Source: Gammaproteobacteria bacterium (lineage in GTDB: Bacteria > Pseudomonadota > Gammaproteobacteria > Pseudomonadales > Azotimanducaceae). From it: a DNA stretch of 64,000 nt. A program made the position numbers and the translations under genes. Positions 17,125 to 26,462 of the stretch are shown here, one piece after another (position 1 is the stretch's first letter; each line of letters opens with the position of its first letter). The stretch spans positions 1 through 64,000 of the forward strand of contig JAFIFJ010000078.1 in assembly GCA_020832085.1 (NCBI GenBank), written 5' to 3'. The notes under the pieces were generated by a model, which made no database searches, was not told the DNA's origin, and saw only the letters and a list, made by a program, of their open reading frames with translations.

Positions 17125-17149
17125 CCCATATGCTGCCGCATGAATCGAT

Positions 17150-17887
17150 TCACAAGCTCACCCCGAAACCACCATCCATGTAGATCGTCGTCCCGGTAAG
17201 GTAGGGCGCCCGCGCTGCGAGAATTCTCTCGACCAACCCAGCAACCTCTTCGTCGTACGCGGCCCTCCGCAGCGGTATGCGCTTGAGCAGGCGTTGACCT
17301 GCCTCGCTGGCGAGGAAGTCAGCATTCATGTCGGTCGCCACGTATCCTGGCGCGAGATTCACGACCTCGATCCCATCGCGAGCCCATTCAACACCCAAGC
17401 AACGGGTAATCGCGCCTACCGCTGCTTTCGAGGCACAGTAGCCGCTCTGAGTCGGCACACCCATATGGTCCATGAAGGAGCCGATATTGACGATCTGCCC
17501 GCCACCATTTGCCTGCATGTACGGATAGACTTCGCGACAGGCCACGAAAAGCCCTATCGCATTGACTTCGAGGAGCGCCCGCAACTCATCTGTGCTGGTT
17601 TCCGCAGCGCGACACTGGCTATGGATACCCGCGTTGTTCACCAACGCACTGATCGGACCATGCGCGGCGAGTTCCCCGAACGTCGCCTTGATCCGATGTT
17701 CGTCAGAGACATCACACGATACAGCCTTGATGGCCGGATGCTCCTCGAGTCCCTCAGGCACCCGGCCGGACCGTGACAGGCAGGCAACCGTCGACCAGCA
17801 GGAGGCCAGCTTTCCAGCGATCGTTGCGCCAATTCCGGAACTCGCGCCGGTCACGATGACGACACCGGGATTCACTTGTGTGTTCAT
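17150..17887 (-). CDS. Short-chain dehydrogenase/reductase
   Basis: 245-residue classical SDR. The cofactor motif is TGASSGIG, the structural NNAGIH follows, and the catalytic serine, tyrosine and lysine are in NIGSFMDHMG and GYCASKAAVG. The start ATG overlaps the stop of the upstream ligase gene (ATGA). Downstream, the next ligase starts 25 bp later, so the three genes form one translational unit. It probably oxidises a ring or side-chain hydroxyl of the same substrate; family membership alone does not give the position. Confidence 0.88.
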   Translation of the reverse strand: MNTQVNPGVVIVTGASSGIGATIAGKLASCWSTVACLSRSGRVPEGLEEHPAIKAVSCDVSDEHRIKATFGELAAHGPISALVNNAGIHSQCRAAETSTDELRALLEVNAIGLFVACREVYPYMQANGGGQIVNIGSFMDHMGVPTQSGYCASKAAVGAITRCLGVEWARDGIEVVNLAPGYVATDMNADFLASEAGQRLLKRIPLRRAAYDEEVAGLVERILAARAPYLTGTTIYMDGGFGVSL

Positions 17888-19488
17888 TTCGACCTTCCTG
17901 TTAGACCGCGCCGCACATCCGTGGTTTTCGCCATGCGATCCCAAGTGGTCGCTGACAGGCCACGCTCGCGCAGCTGGACCTTCTGCACCCTCTCGGTGGC
18001 CGTTTTGGGCAGACTTTCGAACAATTCCACGTAGCGCGGAATGGAGAAAGACGGTAGCCGATCCCGGAGAAAATCGATCAGAGTTTCGGGTGAGGTCCAT
18101 CGCTCGGGGTCGACGACGATGGCCACCATGACCTCGTCTTCAGTGAATTCGGAGCTGATACCGTAGACGGCACACTCACGCACTGGCGGATAGGCCAGCA
18201 CTTCCCGCTCGACTTCGAAAGAGGAAATGTTCTCTCCTCGGCGGCGGAGATAGTCCTTCTTTCGGTCGACAAATCGATACCTGCCGTCCACCGACCGGGA
18301 AAACAGATCGCCCGTGTGAATCCATCCGTCACGGAATGTCGAGGCCGTAGCCTGAGGATTGTTCAGGTAGCCGACACTGAGCGTTCCGTCCTTCGGACGG
18401 ACGACCATCTCGCCGGGCAGACCGGCAGGGACCGCTTGGCCCTGTTCATCAAGGAGTTCGACTTCGACGGAGGAAGATGGAACACCGCAGTATTCCATCG
18501 TCTCTTCCGAGACTTCGTAGGCACCGGCCGAACTGAATACGACCGTGATCTCGCTCTGACCGTAGGAGGTATAGACATCCTTGATGCCAAAACGCTCCCT
18601 GAACTCATCGACACCCGGAAACACTGGAGCCGCAATCACGAACTCTAATGGGTTGTCCGCATCGTCCGGCTTCGGCGCCGTATTGAGAAGGAATCGGCCC
18701 ATGCCGCCCAGGAGCGATGTCCATTGGGCACCAAGGCTTCGGATGTCGCCAAGCCAATGATCTGTCTTGAATTGCCGTCTCGTGCAGATGCGAATGCCTT
18801 CACTGGCCGCTGCATACAAGGGAAACCTGCCGGAGTAATGGGCCAGACTGAAGGGGACGTAGGCGACCTTGTCCTGTCGCAGCGGGCGCGGCACGGCGCC
18901 CGCGCGCGAGTGCGCGAACGACCAAGCATTCCAGGGCAGCATGACGCCTTTGGCACTGCCTGTGGTGCCGGATGTGAAGATCACACAGGCCAGATCCTCG
19001 CCTTTTTGCCTGATCTCATGAGGCAGCGGCAAGCTGTCTTTCAGCAGATCCTCGAGGCTGTGTATGCGGGCATTGTCGAAGGGGCCTGCATCAACAACGA
19101 CGAGCGCCTCGAGCCCCTGTTGCAGCATAGGCTTCCATCGCTCGAGGAAGCCTGAGTCAATGAAGGCAACGCGAGCACCTGTCGTTTCGACGACGTCGCC
19201 CAGAGATCGACCGATCAGCGCATGGTTGACGTGCACGTCGCAGGCGCCCACCGCCGCCGCCCCAAGCCAGGCCGCGTAAGCGGCATGGCCGGTGGGTATC
19301 ATGGACAGGACACAGTCACCGCGTCGGACCCCAACTCGCTTCAGCACCCCTGCCCAGGCCAACCCGAACTCGTGCAGTTCGCGCCAAGTCAGGGCACCAT
19401 CTTCGACAGAGTCGATGGCGACCGCAGCCGGCCTCTCGACAGCATGCCTCGCGACCAGGGCGGACAGAACGAACTCTTCACCTGCCAT
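17884..19488 (-). CDS. Acyl-CoA synthetase (AMP-forming), CaiC-like
   Basis: 534-residue ANL ligase. Visible motifs are CVIFTSGTTGSAKGVMLPW, DVYTSYGQSEITVVF, GWIHTGDLFSRSVDGRYRFVDRKKDYLRRRGENISSFE split over the hinge, and the C-terminal LPKTATERVQKVQLRERG, where the usual GK of the catalytic lysine is replaced by ERVQK. The RRGENISSFEVE hinge is typical of the carnitine/crotonobetaine-type ligases. I start at the ATG at 19488; a TTG two codons up is less likely. It is the first gene of the leftward operon, cut off from the TonB receptor gene by a T-tailed hairpin. Confidence 0.88.
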   Translation of the reverse strand: MAGEEFVLSALVARHAVERPAAVAIDSVEDGALTWRELHEFGLAWAGVLKRVGVRRGDCVLSMIPTGHAAYAAWLGAAAVGACDVHVNHALIGRSLGDVVETTGARVAFIDSGFLERWKPMLQQGLEALVVVDAGPFDNARIHSLEDLLKDSLPLPHEIRQKGEDLACVIFTSGTTGSAKGVMLPWNAWSFAHSRAGAVPRPLRQDKVAYVPFSLAHYSGRFPLYAAASEGIRICTRRQFKTDHWLGDIRSLGAQWTSLLGGMGRFLLNTAPKPDDADNPLEFVIAAPVFPGVDEFRERFGIKDVYTSYGQSEITVVFSSAGAYEVSEETMEYCGVPSSSVEVELLDEQGQAVPAGLPGEMVVRPKDGTLSVGYLNNPQATASTFRDGWIHTGDLFSRSVDGRYRFVDRKKDYLRRRGENISSFEVEREVLAYPPVRECAVYGISSEFTEDEVMVAIVVDPERWTSPETLIDFLRDRLPSFSIPRYVELFESLPKTATERVQKVQLRERGLSATTWDRMAKTTDVRRGLTGRSK

Positions 19489-19545
19489 ATCCAAGCCTGC
19501 TCATATGAACCCTATACGCCTGCGATACAGCAACTGGCAGACTCA

Positions 19546-19586
19546 ACGAACAAAAGCGTGCGCCCTGCAAAACGGTAGGCGCACGC
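19546..19586 (-). terminator. Intrinsic terminator of the TonB receptor gene
   Basis: On the minus strand a perfect 9-bp stem (GGCGTGCGC-type, arms 19556-19564 and 19578-19586) is followed by TTTTGTTCG. Placed 16 bp after the receptor stop codon. Confidence 0.75.
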
Positions 19587-19601
19587 CGTCGTTGACCGTT
19601 C

Positions 19602-21929
19602 CTACATCGTCCAGCTGAGGGTGGCGCCGAACATCCGCGGAGCCCCTGGCGTCATGGTCCCGCCATTCTGAGAAGGGAAGCCGTGAATAAAATGGTCTTT
19701 GTTGAGGAGGTTCTCCGCCCACAGCGACAGTTCCCAGTCGCCCGTCGCATTCAGCAGAGAGATCCGCCCATCCAGCAGGCTGTAAGAAGGAAGCGCCGAC
19801 ACCGGCTGGTTGTCCGGTTCCTGGAAGCTCTCATCCTGGTAGCGCCAGTCCAGCTGATAAACCAGCCGCATTCCGGCGTCCAGAACCTGCTCATACTGAG
19901 CCATGATGGAAGCAGTGTGCTTCGGCGCGTTGCGCAGGGAATTGCCCTTGCGCTGATTAATGTCAACGTCGGTAGGCAGGGTGAAACCGCTCGGCGCAAA
20001 GAACTCTTTGAAAGTCGCGTCCAGATAAGCATACGAAGCAGTCACCGTCAGGCCCGGCAACGGCAGAACGGTGAGCTCCAGCTCCACGCCCTGTACACGC
20101 GCATCCGCTGCATTCTGTGCAACCAGAACCGATACCCCGGGTGTCTCGACAGGCGTGAGCAGCTGAAGAACCTGAAGATCGCTGTAGTCCGTATAGAACA
20201 CCGCAAGGTTGACGCGGGCGCGACGATCAAACCAGTCGCTCTTGATACCGGCCTCGTAGAGCCACGCCGTCTCCGGCAGGAAGGGGAGGGTCGCGTTGAT
20301 TTCCGCCGGTGGCTGCCCCTGGAAGCCACCTGACTTGAACCCTTTCGAAGCCAGGGCGTAGACAAAGACGTCCTCCGAGGCTTGATAGTCGATCACGAAC
20401 CTCGGCGTAAGCTCACTCCAGCTATCGCTCTGGTTGACTTCGAAAGTCTCCCGGAAAAGCAGACCTCCCGCCTGCACGGAGGTCGCCTGACGCTTGTCGT
20501 CTTTGGTCCAGCGCGCTCCCGCAGTCAGTCGCATCCGGTCCGTGACGCTCCAGGTTGCCTGGCCATAGGCGGCAATCGACTCGGTTCTGGCATCCTGATC
20601 GCTCTTCCCAAGACTGGGAGGTACGATGACGTTGACGCCGCCGGCGCCATCAAATCTACCCAACCCATAGTCAAAAGTCTCGATGCGCCGCGCCTCCTCC
20701 CTGAGGTAGTAGAGTCCGGCGACCCACTCCAACGCACCCGTACCTGTCGAAGTCAGCCGCAGTTCCTGAGAAAACTGATCCGCTGATTCGTCTTGGACGT
20801 TGCCCGCCGGCGCTAGGAGGACGTTGCCACCAGCGGGTGCACTAGGCGACGAAGCCAGCAACGCCGCTTCTCGCTCGTTATTGAGATGACAACAATCCGT
20901 GTTCAAGGTCTCGGACTCTCGGTATGCGGAAATCGACGTCAACGTAGCCCAACCAAGCTCATAATCAACGCGAGCCATGAAGCCCGTGGTCTCGTTGGTC
21001 GTACGTCCAGATCTTTCCTGCAGGTTGACGCGGGGGCGGTTTTGATAATTCTCGATCAACCCTGAGAACGCTTGAACGTCGGCCGCGTTCGCGCCGACTC
21101 GGTGAAACCCAGGAGCATTCTCATCGAGCTTCGCGTTGTCCACGGAAACATTGATCTCCAGGTTCTCGGATGCAAGCCAGCGCAGGTTGGCCCTCAGGCT
21201 TTCAGTTCCCCTGTCCAGCTGATTGAATCGGCCGAGCTGAACAGGATCCTGTAAGGGAAAGAACTCTGGAAAATCCCCAACCAGGGATTTGAGGTAGCCA
21301 TCACGGCTGCGGCTCGAATAGGCGATCTTGCCGAAAAGATTGTCGGCCAGAGGAAAATTGAGCAGCCCCTGAAACTCCCTCAAGTCGTAACTTCCGACGG
21401 AGCCACTGATTCGAGCACGGAACTCTTCATCCGGCTTTCGGCTAATCATGTTCACGGCCCCACCCACGACGTTTTTGCCGTACAACGTGCCCTGGGGACC
21501 TCTGAGCACCTCTACACGCTCGAGATCAAAGAGGTTGGCGGTCCAGCCCGCTGCCCGACCAACATACACTTCGTCCAGGAAGACTGCGGTAGAAGGGTCA
21601 GCACCCGGACCATCGTCGTTCGAGCCGATACCGCGGATATAGACCTGCGGCTGGCTCGGCATGAACTCCCCGATTGCAAACCCCGGGGTCCGGCTCGCCA
21701 GGCTGCCCAGCCCGTCAATGCGCCTGGAAGCCAGCTCCTCTTCGGAGAATGCGCTGACGGCAATCGCCACCGTTTGCATGCTCTCGGCTCGCCGCTGGGC
21801 CGTCACGACAACCTCATCGATTTGCAGACGCGACTGCTGCGCCTGCGCCAGGACCGGCGAGGCTGGTAGTGACGCAAGAACGCCGAAAGTCAAACATGCG
21901 GCAAGGCCGGTAATTTTCGTTGAACCCAT
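19602..21929 (-). CDS. TonB-dependent outer-membrane receptor (paralogue 1)
   Basis: 775 residues: a Sec signal peptide ending around VLAQAQ, then the TonB-box region IDEVVVTAQRR, a plug domain with YIRGIGSNDDGPGADPS and VEVLRGPQGTLYGKN, and a long beta-barrel ending in the aromatic TLSWTM. I start at the ATG at 21929, which has a GGGGAG ribosome site at proper spacing; ATGs at 21944 and 21950 lack one. It is a close paralogue of the receptor at 41100-43451. A TauR-type two-part box lies 132 bp upstream. It should import a substrate too large for porins, or scarce, such as a sterol or lipid conjugate. Confidence 0.95.
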   Translation of the reverse strand: MGSTKITGLAACLTFGVLASLPASPVLAQAQQSRLQIDEVVVTAQRRAESMQTVAIAVSAFSEEELASRRIDGLGSLASRTPGFAIGEFMPSQPQVYIRGIGSNDDGPGADPSTAVFLDEVYVGRAAGWTANLFDLERVEVLRGPQGTLYGKNVVGGAVNMISRKPDEEFRARISGSVGSYDLREFQGLLNFPLADNLFGKIAYSSRSRDGYLKSLVGDFPEFFPLQDPVQLGRFNQLDRGTESLRANLRWLASENLEINVSVDNAKLDENAPGFHRVGANAADVQAFSGLIENYQNRPRVNLQERSGRTTNETTGFMARVDYELGWATLTSISAYRESETLNTDCCHLNNEREAALLASSPSAPAGGNVLLAPAGNVQDESADQFSQELRLTSTGTGALEWVAGLYYLREEARRIETFDYGLGRFDGAGGVNVIVPPSLGKSDQDARTESIAAYGQATWSVTDRMRLTAGARWTKDDKRQATSVQAGGLLFRETFEVNQSDSWSELTPRFVIDYQASEDVFVYALASKGFKSGGFQGQPPAEINATLPFLPETAWLYEAGIKSDWFDRRARVNLAVFYTDYSDLQVLQLLTPVETPGVSVLVAQNAADARVQGVELELTVLPLPGLTVTASYAYLDATFKEFFAPSGFTLPTDVDINQRKGNSLRNAPKHTASIMAQYEQVLDAGMRLVYQLDWRYQDESFQEPDNQPVSALPSYSLLDGRISLLNATGDWELSLWAENLLNKDHFIHGFPSQNGGTMTPGAPRMFGATLSWTM

Positions 21930-22061
21930 TTCACTGCTCCCCATGGTCATGTTTTAAAAGAATTTTCAGATCAGGTGGCAGGCCAGGTGCCGCTACGCTA
22001 AGGCTGCGACCGCGCCCAAGAGAGGCTCACGATTAACGCTATTGCATTAGGGGTATGCCAT

Positions 22062-22094
22062 CTAGCTCCAGATCCATGACAACGTTAATGCCAG
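22062..22094 (-). promoter_or_regulatory. TauR-type two-part box for TonB receptor 1
   Basis: Minus-strand half-sites CTGGCATTAA (22094-22085) and CTGGAGCTAG (22071-22062), 23 bp apart, directed at the receptor 132 bp downstream. Confidence 0.6.
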
Positions 22095-22201
22095 CCAGCT
22101 CAAGAGGTAAGAGCTGGAACAATGAGACCAGACAGCCTCCAGAGCCTCCCTCGCACCGCGTCGAGCACGATGACGACTCAAACCGACTCGAAATGAGTCA
22201 G

Positions 22202-22234
22202 CTGGCTCCATCGACGCGCACTTGTTGGGCCTAG
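22202..22234 (+). promoter_or_regulatory. TauR-type two-part box for tpa
   Basis: Half-sites CTGGCTCCAT (22202-22211) and TTGGGCCTAG (22225-22234), 23 bp apart, 87 bp before the tpa start. Weaker than most by sequence, but with identical geometry, and a -10-like TATAAC follows after 21 bp. Confidence 0.5.
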
Positions 22235-22321
22235 ACCCACCCCCCTTCCCCCTTCTATAACGCAGTCATAGTGATTGTCACGGATAGTCGCCTCGTCTGG
22301 CTTGAAACAGGAGCAAGTGCA

Positions 22322-23701
22322 GTGCAACGGACTCAGAACATCGTCGAGGCGGATCGCGCCCACGTATGGCACCACCTGACGCAGCATCACGGCTTCGCCT
22401 CGGCCGACCCGATGATCATCGTCTCGGGGCACGGCATGCAGGTCACGGACGCAAACGGAAGAACGTATCTGGATGCCACCGCGGGCGGCGTGTGGTCTGT
22501 AAACGTTGGCTTCGGACGTAAAGAGATCGCCGACGCGGTTCAACGTCAGCTCGTGGAGATGTGCTTCTTCGCCGGTAGCTACGGGACGGTCCCAGGTGCC
22601 GAGTTCGCAGACCAGTTGCTCGGCCTCATGCCGGGCATGGAGCGAGTGTTCTTCTCCAGTTCCGGGTCCGAAGCCAATGAAAAGGCGTACAAGATGACGC
22701 GCCAACTCGCCCACAAGCAGGGACAGGGCAAGAAGTACAAGATCATCTACCGCGATCGTGACTATCACGGAACCACGCTCGGTGCACTGAGCTCCACGGG
22801 GCAAGCCGAACGCAAAGAACAGTACGGCCCGTACGTCCCGGGATTCGTGGAGTTCAGTCATTGTTGCTGTTATCGCTGCCCATTCGGAAAGGAATACGGA
22901 AACTGCAACATCGAATGCGCCCAGGATTTGGAGACTGTCATTCAGCGGGAGGGCCCCGAGAGTGTCGGGGCGGTCGTACTCGAGCCGATCACCGCCGGGG
23001 GAGGCGTCATCCCGCCAGTACCGGAGTACTTCCCGATTATCGAGGCCATCTGCCGCAAGTACGACCTGCTGCTGCACATCGATGAAGTCGTCTGCGGCCT
23101 TGGCCGCACAGGCGCCTGGTTCGGATACCAGCATTACGGCGTCTCGCCAGATATCGTCACGCTGGCAAAGGGCGTCGCCAGTGGCTATGCGGCGATTTCC
23201 TGCACGGTAACCACGGGTGACGTATTCGACGCGTTCAGGTCAGATCCAGACGACCGGCTCTCCTACTTTCGTGACATCAGCACATTCGGAGGCTGTACGG
23301 CGGGACCGGCGGCCGCTCTCGAAAATCTCGCGATCATGGAGCGCGAGCAACTGGTGCAGAACGCAGCGAATCAGGGCGAGTATCTACTCGGCCATTTGCA
23401 CGAGCTTGCCGACAAGCATGCCGTTATCGGGGACGTGCGAGGCAAGGGTCTGCTTGCCGGCATCGAACTCGTGCGGAATCGTGAAACGAAAGAGGCAGTC
23501 GAAGAAAGCTACGCAATGGGTGTACAGCGCCGCTGTCTGGAGGAGGGCGTGATGGTTGGACGGACGAACCGAAGCCTGCCCAATCTGAACAACACGGTTA
23601 TTCTGAGCCCCGCGCTCATCGCGACCAAGCGCGACATAGATGAGATCGTGGCGTGCCTGGACCGCTCCCTCCGTTACGTAGACCAACAGCGAGGGGATTG
23701 A
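22322..23701 (+). CDS. tpa: Taurine:pyruvate aminotransferase
   Basis: 459-residue class III PLP aminotransferase. It moves the amino group of taurine to pyruvate, giving sulfoacetaldehyde and alanine. PLP features: GSEANEKAYKM (115-125), YRDRDYHGTT, the cofactor aspartate in HIDEVVCGLGRTG and the Schiff-base Lys283 in DIVTLAKGVASGYA. The N-terminal ADRAHVWHHL and the cysteine-rich SHCCCYRCPFG segment match Tpa rather than other omega-transaminases. I start at the GTG at 22322, eight bases after AGGAG; a GTG at 22271 is also in frame. Upstream lies a TauR-type box. With xsc, pta and ald elsewhere in the window the taurine route is complete. Confidence 0.9.
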   Translation: MQRTQNIVEADRAHVWHHLTQHHGFASADPMIIVSGHGMQVTDANGRTYLDATAGGVWSVNVGFGRKEIADAVQRQLVEMCFFAGSYGTVPGAEFADQLLGLMPGMERVFFSSSGSEANEKAYKMTRQLAHKQGQGKKYKIIYRDRDYHGTTLGALSSTGQAERKEQYGPYVPGFVEFSHCCCYRCPFGKEYGNCNIECAQDLETVIQREGPESVGAVVLEPITAGGGVIPPVPEYFPIIEAICRKYDLLLHIDEVVCGLGRTGAWFGYQHYGVSPDIVTLAKGVASGYAAISCTVTTGDVFDAFRSDPDDRLSYFRDISTFGGCTAGPAAALENLAIMEREQLVQNAANQGEYLLGHLHELADKHAVIGDVRGKGLLAGIELVRNRETKEAVEESYAMGVQRRCLEEGVMVGRTNRSLPNLNNTVILSPALIATKRDIDEIVACLDRSLRYVDQQRGD

Positions 23702-24081
23702 TCTACGACGCTGTCGCCACTTCGGTTATCGGGACAGCCCGCGCCACTTATAAAGGTTCCGTCATCGGGCAGATGGCATTTCGATCAGCTCGGGAGCGCG
23801 GTGTTCGCGGCGTCATTCGCAACGGAACGCCTTACCCAATCCGATCAGCTGCGGTCTACGTCGGGAGCGTCATCGGTATCGAGCAAACCTTCCTGTTGCT
23901 CGAGCCCGTCAGCGACCTCATCGGCAAAACAGGGTGGTAGCATCATTACGAATCCAGAAAACGAGCAATCGAATCGGGCGAACAGATAGATTTCGCGCTG
24001 ACGTCTGCGTGCGTTCTCGGCCTGGTCAAGGTCATCGGGGTCACGCTGATTGCCCTCGTCGTTCATCGCGTTGCCTCAACC
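23702..24081. other. Gene-free stretch between convergent tpa and pta
   Basis: 380 bp. The frame following the tpa stop stays open to 23940 but has no start codon or recognisable domain, so I do not call it. No convincing terminator hairpin seen. Confidence 0.5.
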
Positions 24082-25134
24082 TCAAGGACAGGTCATTCCG
24101 TCGCCGCCTGTCGATTCGTATGCCTTCTTGGGAGCTGAAGCCACTGCGGCTCCCAGCGCTGTTACGGCGATCACGTTGAAGATGTCTTCCTCACTGCAGC
24201 CACGGGACAAATCGCTGGCTGGTTTGGCCAGCCCCTGGAGGATCGGCCCAACGGCAATGGCGCCGCCAAGGCGCTCCACCAGCTTGTAACCGATATTGCC
24301 TGCTTCGAGATTGGGGAAAATCAGGACATTGGCCAGCCCATTGACAGCAGAGCCCGGCAATTTCCGCTGCGCAATCTCCGAAACCAACGCGGCATCAACC
24401 TGCACGTCTTCATCAATAGCGAGGCCCGGACAGCGAGTCTTCACCAGTCGTGCTGCTTGAACGACCTTGGTGACCACTGCGTGCTCAGCGCTACCGTTGG
24501 TCGAGAAAGACAGCATGGCAACCCTGGGTTCTTCGGCAAGCAATCGCCGTGCGTTGTCGGCTGCCGCCATGGCAATCTGCGCCAGCTCATCCGCGCTTGG
24601 GTCAACAACCAGGGCGCAGTCGGCGAAGATGAACGCACGGGATCGAAGCTGGGCCGGCTCGCGGAAAAGGATCAAGAAAAAACTCGACACCAGCTTGGAC
24701 GACGGATGCAGGCCGATGATCTGGATAGCATGGCGTACTACGTCAGACGTCGTATGTACGGCACCGGCGACGATGCCATCTGCATGCCCCATTCGAACCA
24801 TCATGTTGGCATGGCATAAGGGTGTGAGAACGGCTTCTCGTGCGCCATCGAGCGTCATACCCTTGTGTCGGCGCAGCATGTAGAGCGTCTCGGCATACTC
24901 CCACGTGGCGGAAGATTCAGCCGGGTCGATGACATTCAACCTGGAAGGTTCGACCCTCGCAGCGTCGGCGCAGGCTACGATACGTCGCCGATCGCCGACC
25001 ATGAGCACTCGTGCCGTTTCCTCATCTGCGCTGCGAACAGCAGCTCGCAACACCCTCGCATCTTCACCCTCGCACAAAGCGATACGAGACGGCGCGAGCC
25101 TGGCCGTACGAACGATGCGCTCAATGGTTTCCAT
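24082..25134 (-). CDS. pta: Phosphate acetyltransferase
   Basis: 350 residues, the length of the short single-domain Pta. It converts acetyl phosphate and CoA to acetyl-CoA and phosphate. The active-site region is clear near the C-terminus: VNGLANVLIFPNLEAGNIGYKLVERLGG split across the binding loop, then GPILQGLAKPASDLSRG. I start at METIERIVRTAR (ATG 25134); the long upstream extension of the frame runs into the thiolase gene. Acetyl phosphate is the product of Xsc, so this is the last step of taurine carbon assimilation. It is the final gene of a ligase-SDR-thiolase-pta operon with a TauR-type box upstream. Confidence 0.92.
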   Translation of the reverse strand: METIERIVRTARLAPSRIALCEGEDARVLRAAVRSADEETARVLMVGDRRRIVACADAARVEPSRLNVIDPAESSATWEYAETLYMLRRHKGMTLDGAREAVLTPLCHANMMVRMGHADGIVAGAVHTTSDVVRHAIQIIGLHPSSKLVSSFFLILFREPAQLRSRAFIFADCALVVDPSADELAQIAMAAADNARRLLAEEPRVAMLSFSTNGSAEHAVVTKVVQAARLVKTRCPGLAIDEDVQVDAALVSEIAQRKLPGSAVNGLANVLIFPNLEAGNIGYKLVERLGGAIAVGPILQGLAKPASDLSRGCSEEDIFNVIAVTALGAAVASAPKKAYESTGGDGMTCP

Positions 25135-25151
25135 CTGACTCGCTAGCCGGA

Positions 25152-26381
25152 CTAAATTCGCTCGATGATGGTCGCGGTACCCATGCCGCCACCGGTACAC
25201 ATACTGACCAGACCCACCTCCTGGTCCAATCGCTCGAGCTGATCGAGAAGCGTTCCGATGAGCATTCCGCCGGTGGCGCCGATAGGATGCCCGAGAGCGA
25301 TGGCACCCCCATCGACATTCACCCGATCGTGGGGGACGCCCACATCTTTCATGAACTTCAGAACCACGGATGCAAACGCTTCGTTGATTTCCCACAAATC
25401 GACGTCACTCGCGGTCATGCCTGCTTTCGCGAGGCACTTCTTGGCCGCCGGCGCTGGCGCCGTCAGCATGATGAGAGGCTCAGCTCCAACCACGGCTGTC
25501 GCTTTGATCCTGGCTCTGGGCTTCAGACCATGAGCCCGTGCGTAGTCCGGACTGACAATCAGCAGGGCGCTGGCGCCGTCAGCCAACGCCGACGAATTGC
25601 CAGCATGGTGCACATGCTGGAGTTCCCCGGCCTCCGGATAGACGTCCTTCACCATGGCTTGGTGCGGCTTGAGGTGACCTTCTTCCTGGCTCGCCGCCAG
25701 CGCCCGGAATGCGGGCGCCAGGTTCGCAAGCTTTTCCAACGAAGTTCCAGCCCGGGGGATTTCATCCCGATCCAAGGCAACGGAGCCGTCATCGTTAAGG
25801 ATGGGAATGACCGCATTCTGGAACCGACCTTCCTCGATCGCCAAGCCAGCACGACGCTGACTTTCGACAGCGAAGCTATCGGCGTCCGCCCGCGTGAAGC
25901 CCTCCAGTGTAGCGATCAGATCTGCAGAAACGCCCTGTGGTACTTGAGGACGCAGCTTCAGCAGATGCATGTTGTCTGCATGAAAGCCGTTGGCGTGAAC
26001 AGGGGCGTATCGAGACATGAACTCGACGCCACCAGCGATCACAGCTTCCTGCTCACCGGACTTGACTCCCATGGCCGCGAAGTTCACGGCCTGCTGGCCA
26101 CTTCCGCAGAATCGGTTCAACGTTACCCCAGGCACCACATCTGGCCAGCCGGCATCGAGGACGGACATCCGCCCGATGTCCCTCGCGTGATCGCCGCTAC
26201 CGACTCCGCACCCTGTGATCACATCGTCGATATCGTGGGGGTCGAAGCCGACCCGATCTCTCAGCGCGTTCAGCACCTGTGCCATGCATCGTTGGGGATG
26301 AATGTGGCTAAGGCTTCCGGATCCGGCCTTTCCCCGTCCGCGGGGCGAGCGTACAGCATCCACGATCCAGACATCTCGCAT
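25152..26381 (-). CDS. Acetyl-CoA acyltransferase (thiolase)
   Basis: 409-residue true thiolase: nucleophilic Cys92 in NRFCGSGQQAV, NEAF motif, histidine in GGAIALGHPIGATGG and the second cysteine in SMCTGGGMG. It cleaves a 3-oxoacyl-CoA with CoA to release acetyl-CoA. The ATG at 26381 has AGGAG at good spacing; a TTG two codons earlier does not. The gene follows the hydroxyacyl dehydrogenase-type SDR by 81 bp and precedes pta by 17 bp, so acyl-chain thiolysis and acetyl phosphate recovery are transcribed together. Confidence 0.94.
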   Translation of the reverse strand: MRDVWIVDAVRSPRGRGKAGSGSLSHIHPQRCMAQVLNALRDRVGFDPHDIDDVITGCGVGSGDHARDIGRMSVLDAGWPDVVPGVTLNRFCGSGQQAVNFAAMGVKSGEQEAVIAGGVEFMSRYAPVHANGFHADNMHLLKLRPQVPQGVSADLIATLEGFTRADADSFAVESQRRAGLAIEEGRFQNAVIPILNDDGSVALDRDEIPRAGTSLEKLANLAPAFRALAASQEEGHLKPHQAMVKDVYPEAGELQHVHHAGNSSALADGASALLIVSPDYARAHGLKPRARIKATAVVGAEPLIMLTAPAPAAKKCLAKAGMTASDVDLWEINEAFASVVLKFMKDVGVPHDRVNVDGGAIALGHPIGATGGMLIGTLLDQLERLDQEVGLVSMCTGGGMGTATIIERI

Positions 26382-26462
26382 CGCCAAACTCCTGCTTTGT
26401 ATTAGGGAAAGATGGGTCGTGGAGCGGCCGGCACGGCACCAAGGCGCCCCGAGGGCGGGCCG

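Larger units (their letters stand above)
21930..22321. promoter_or_regulatory. Divergent control region, TonB receptor / tpa
   Basis: 392 bp without a gene, holding two separate TauR-type two-part boxes, one facing each gene, plus a C-rich tract (about 22236-22253) before TATAAC at 22256-22261, a possible -10 for tpa. Confidence 0.65.

Noticed and set aside
22178-23134. Minus-strand frame of 318 codons opposite tpa
   Set aside because: Antisense of a strongly conserved aminotransferase; no motif or ribosome site.
23702-23940. 79 open codons after the tpa stop as a gene or gene remnant
   Set aside because: No start codon, no ribosome site and no recognisable family; open frames of this length occur by chance here.
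25011-26405. Long open frame on the plus strand opposite pta and the thiolase gene
   Set aside because: It has no recognisable domain and is the antisense shadow of two well-supported enzymes in GC-rich DNA.
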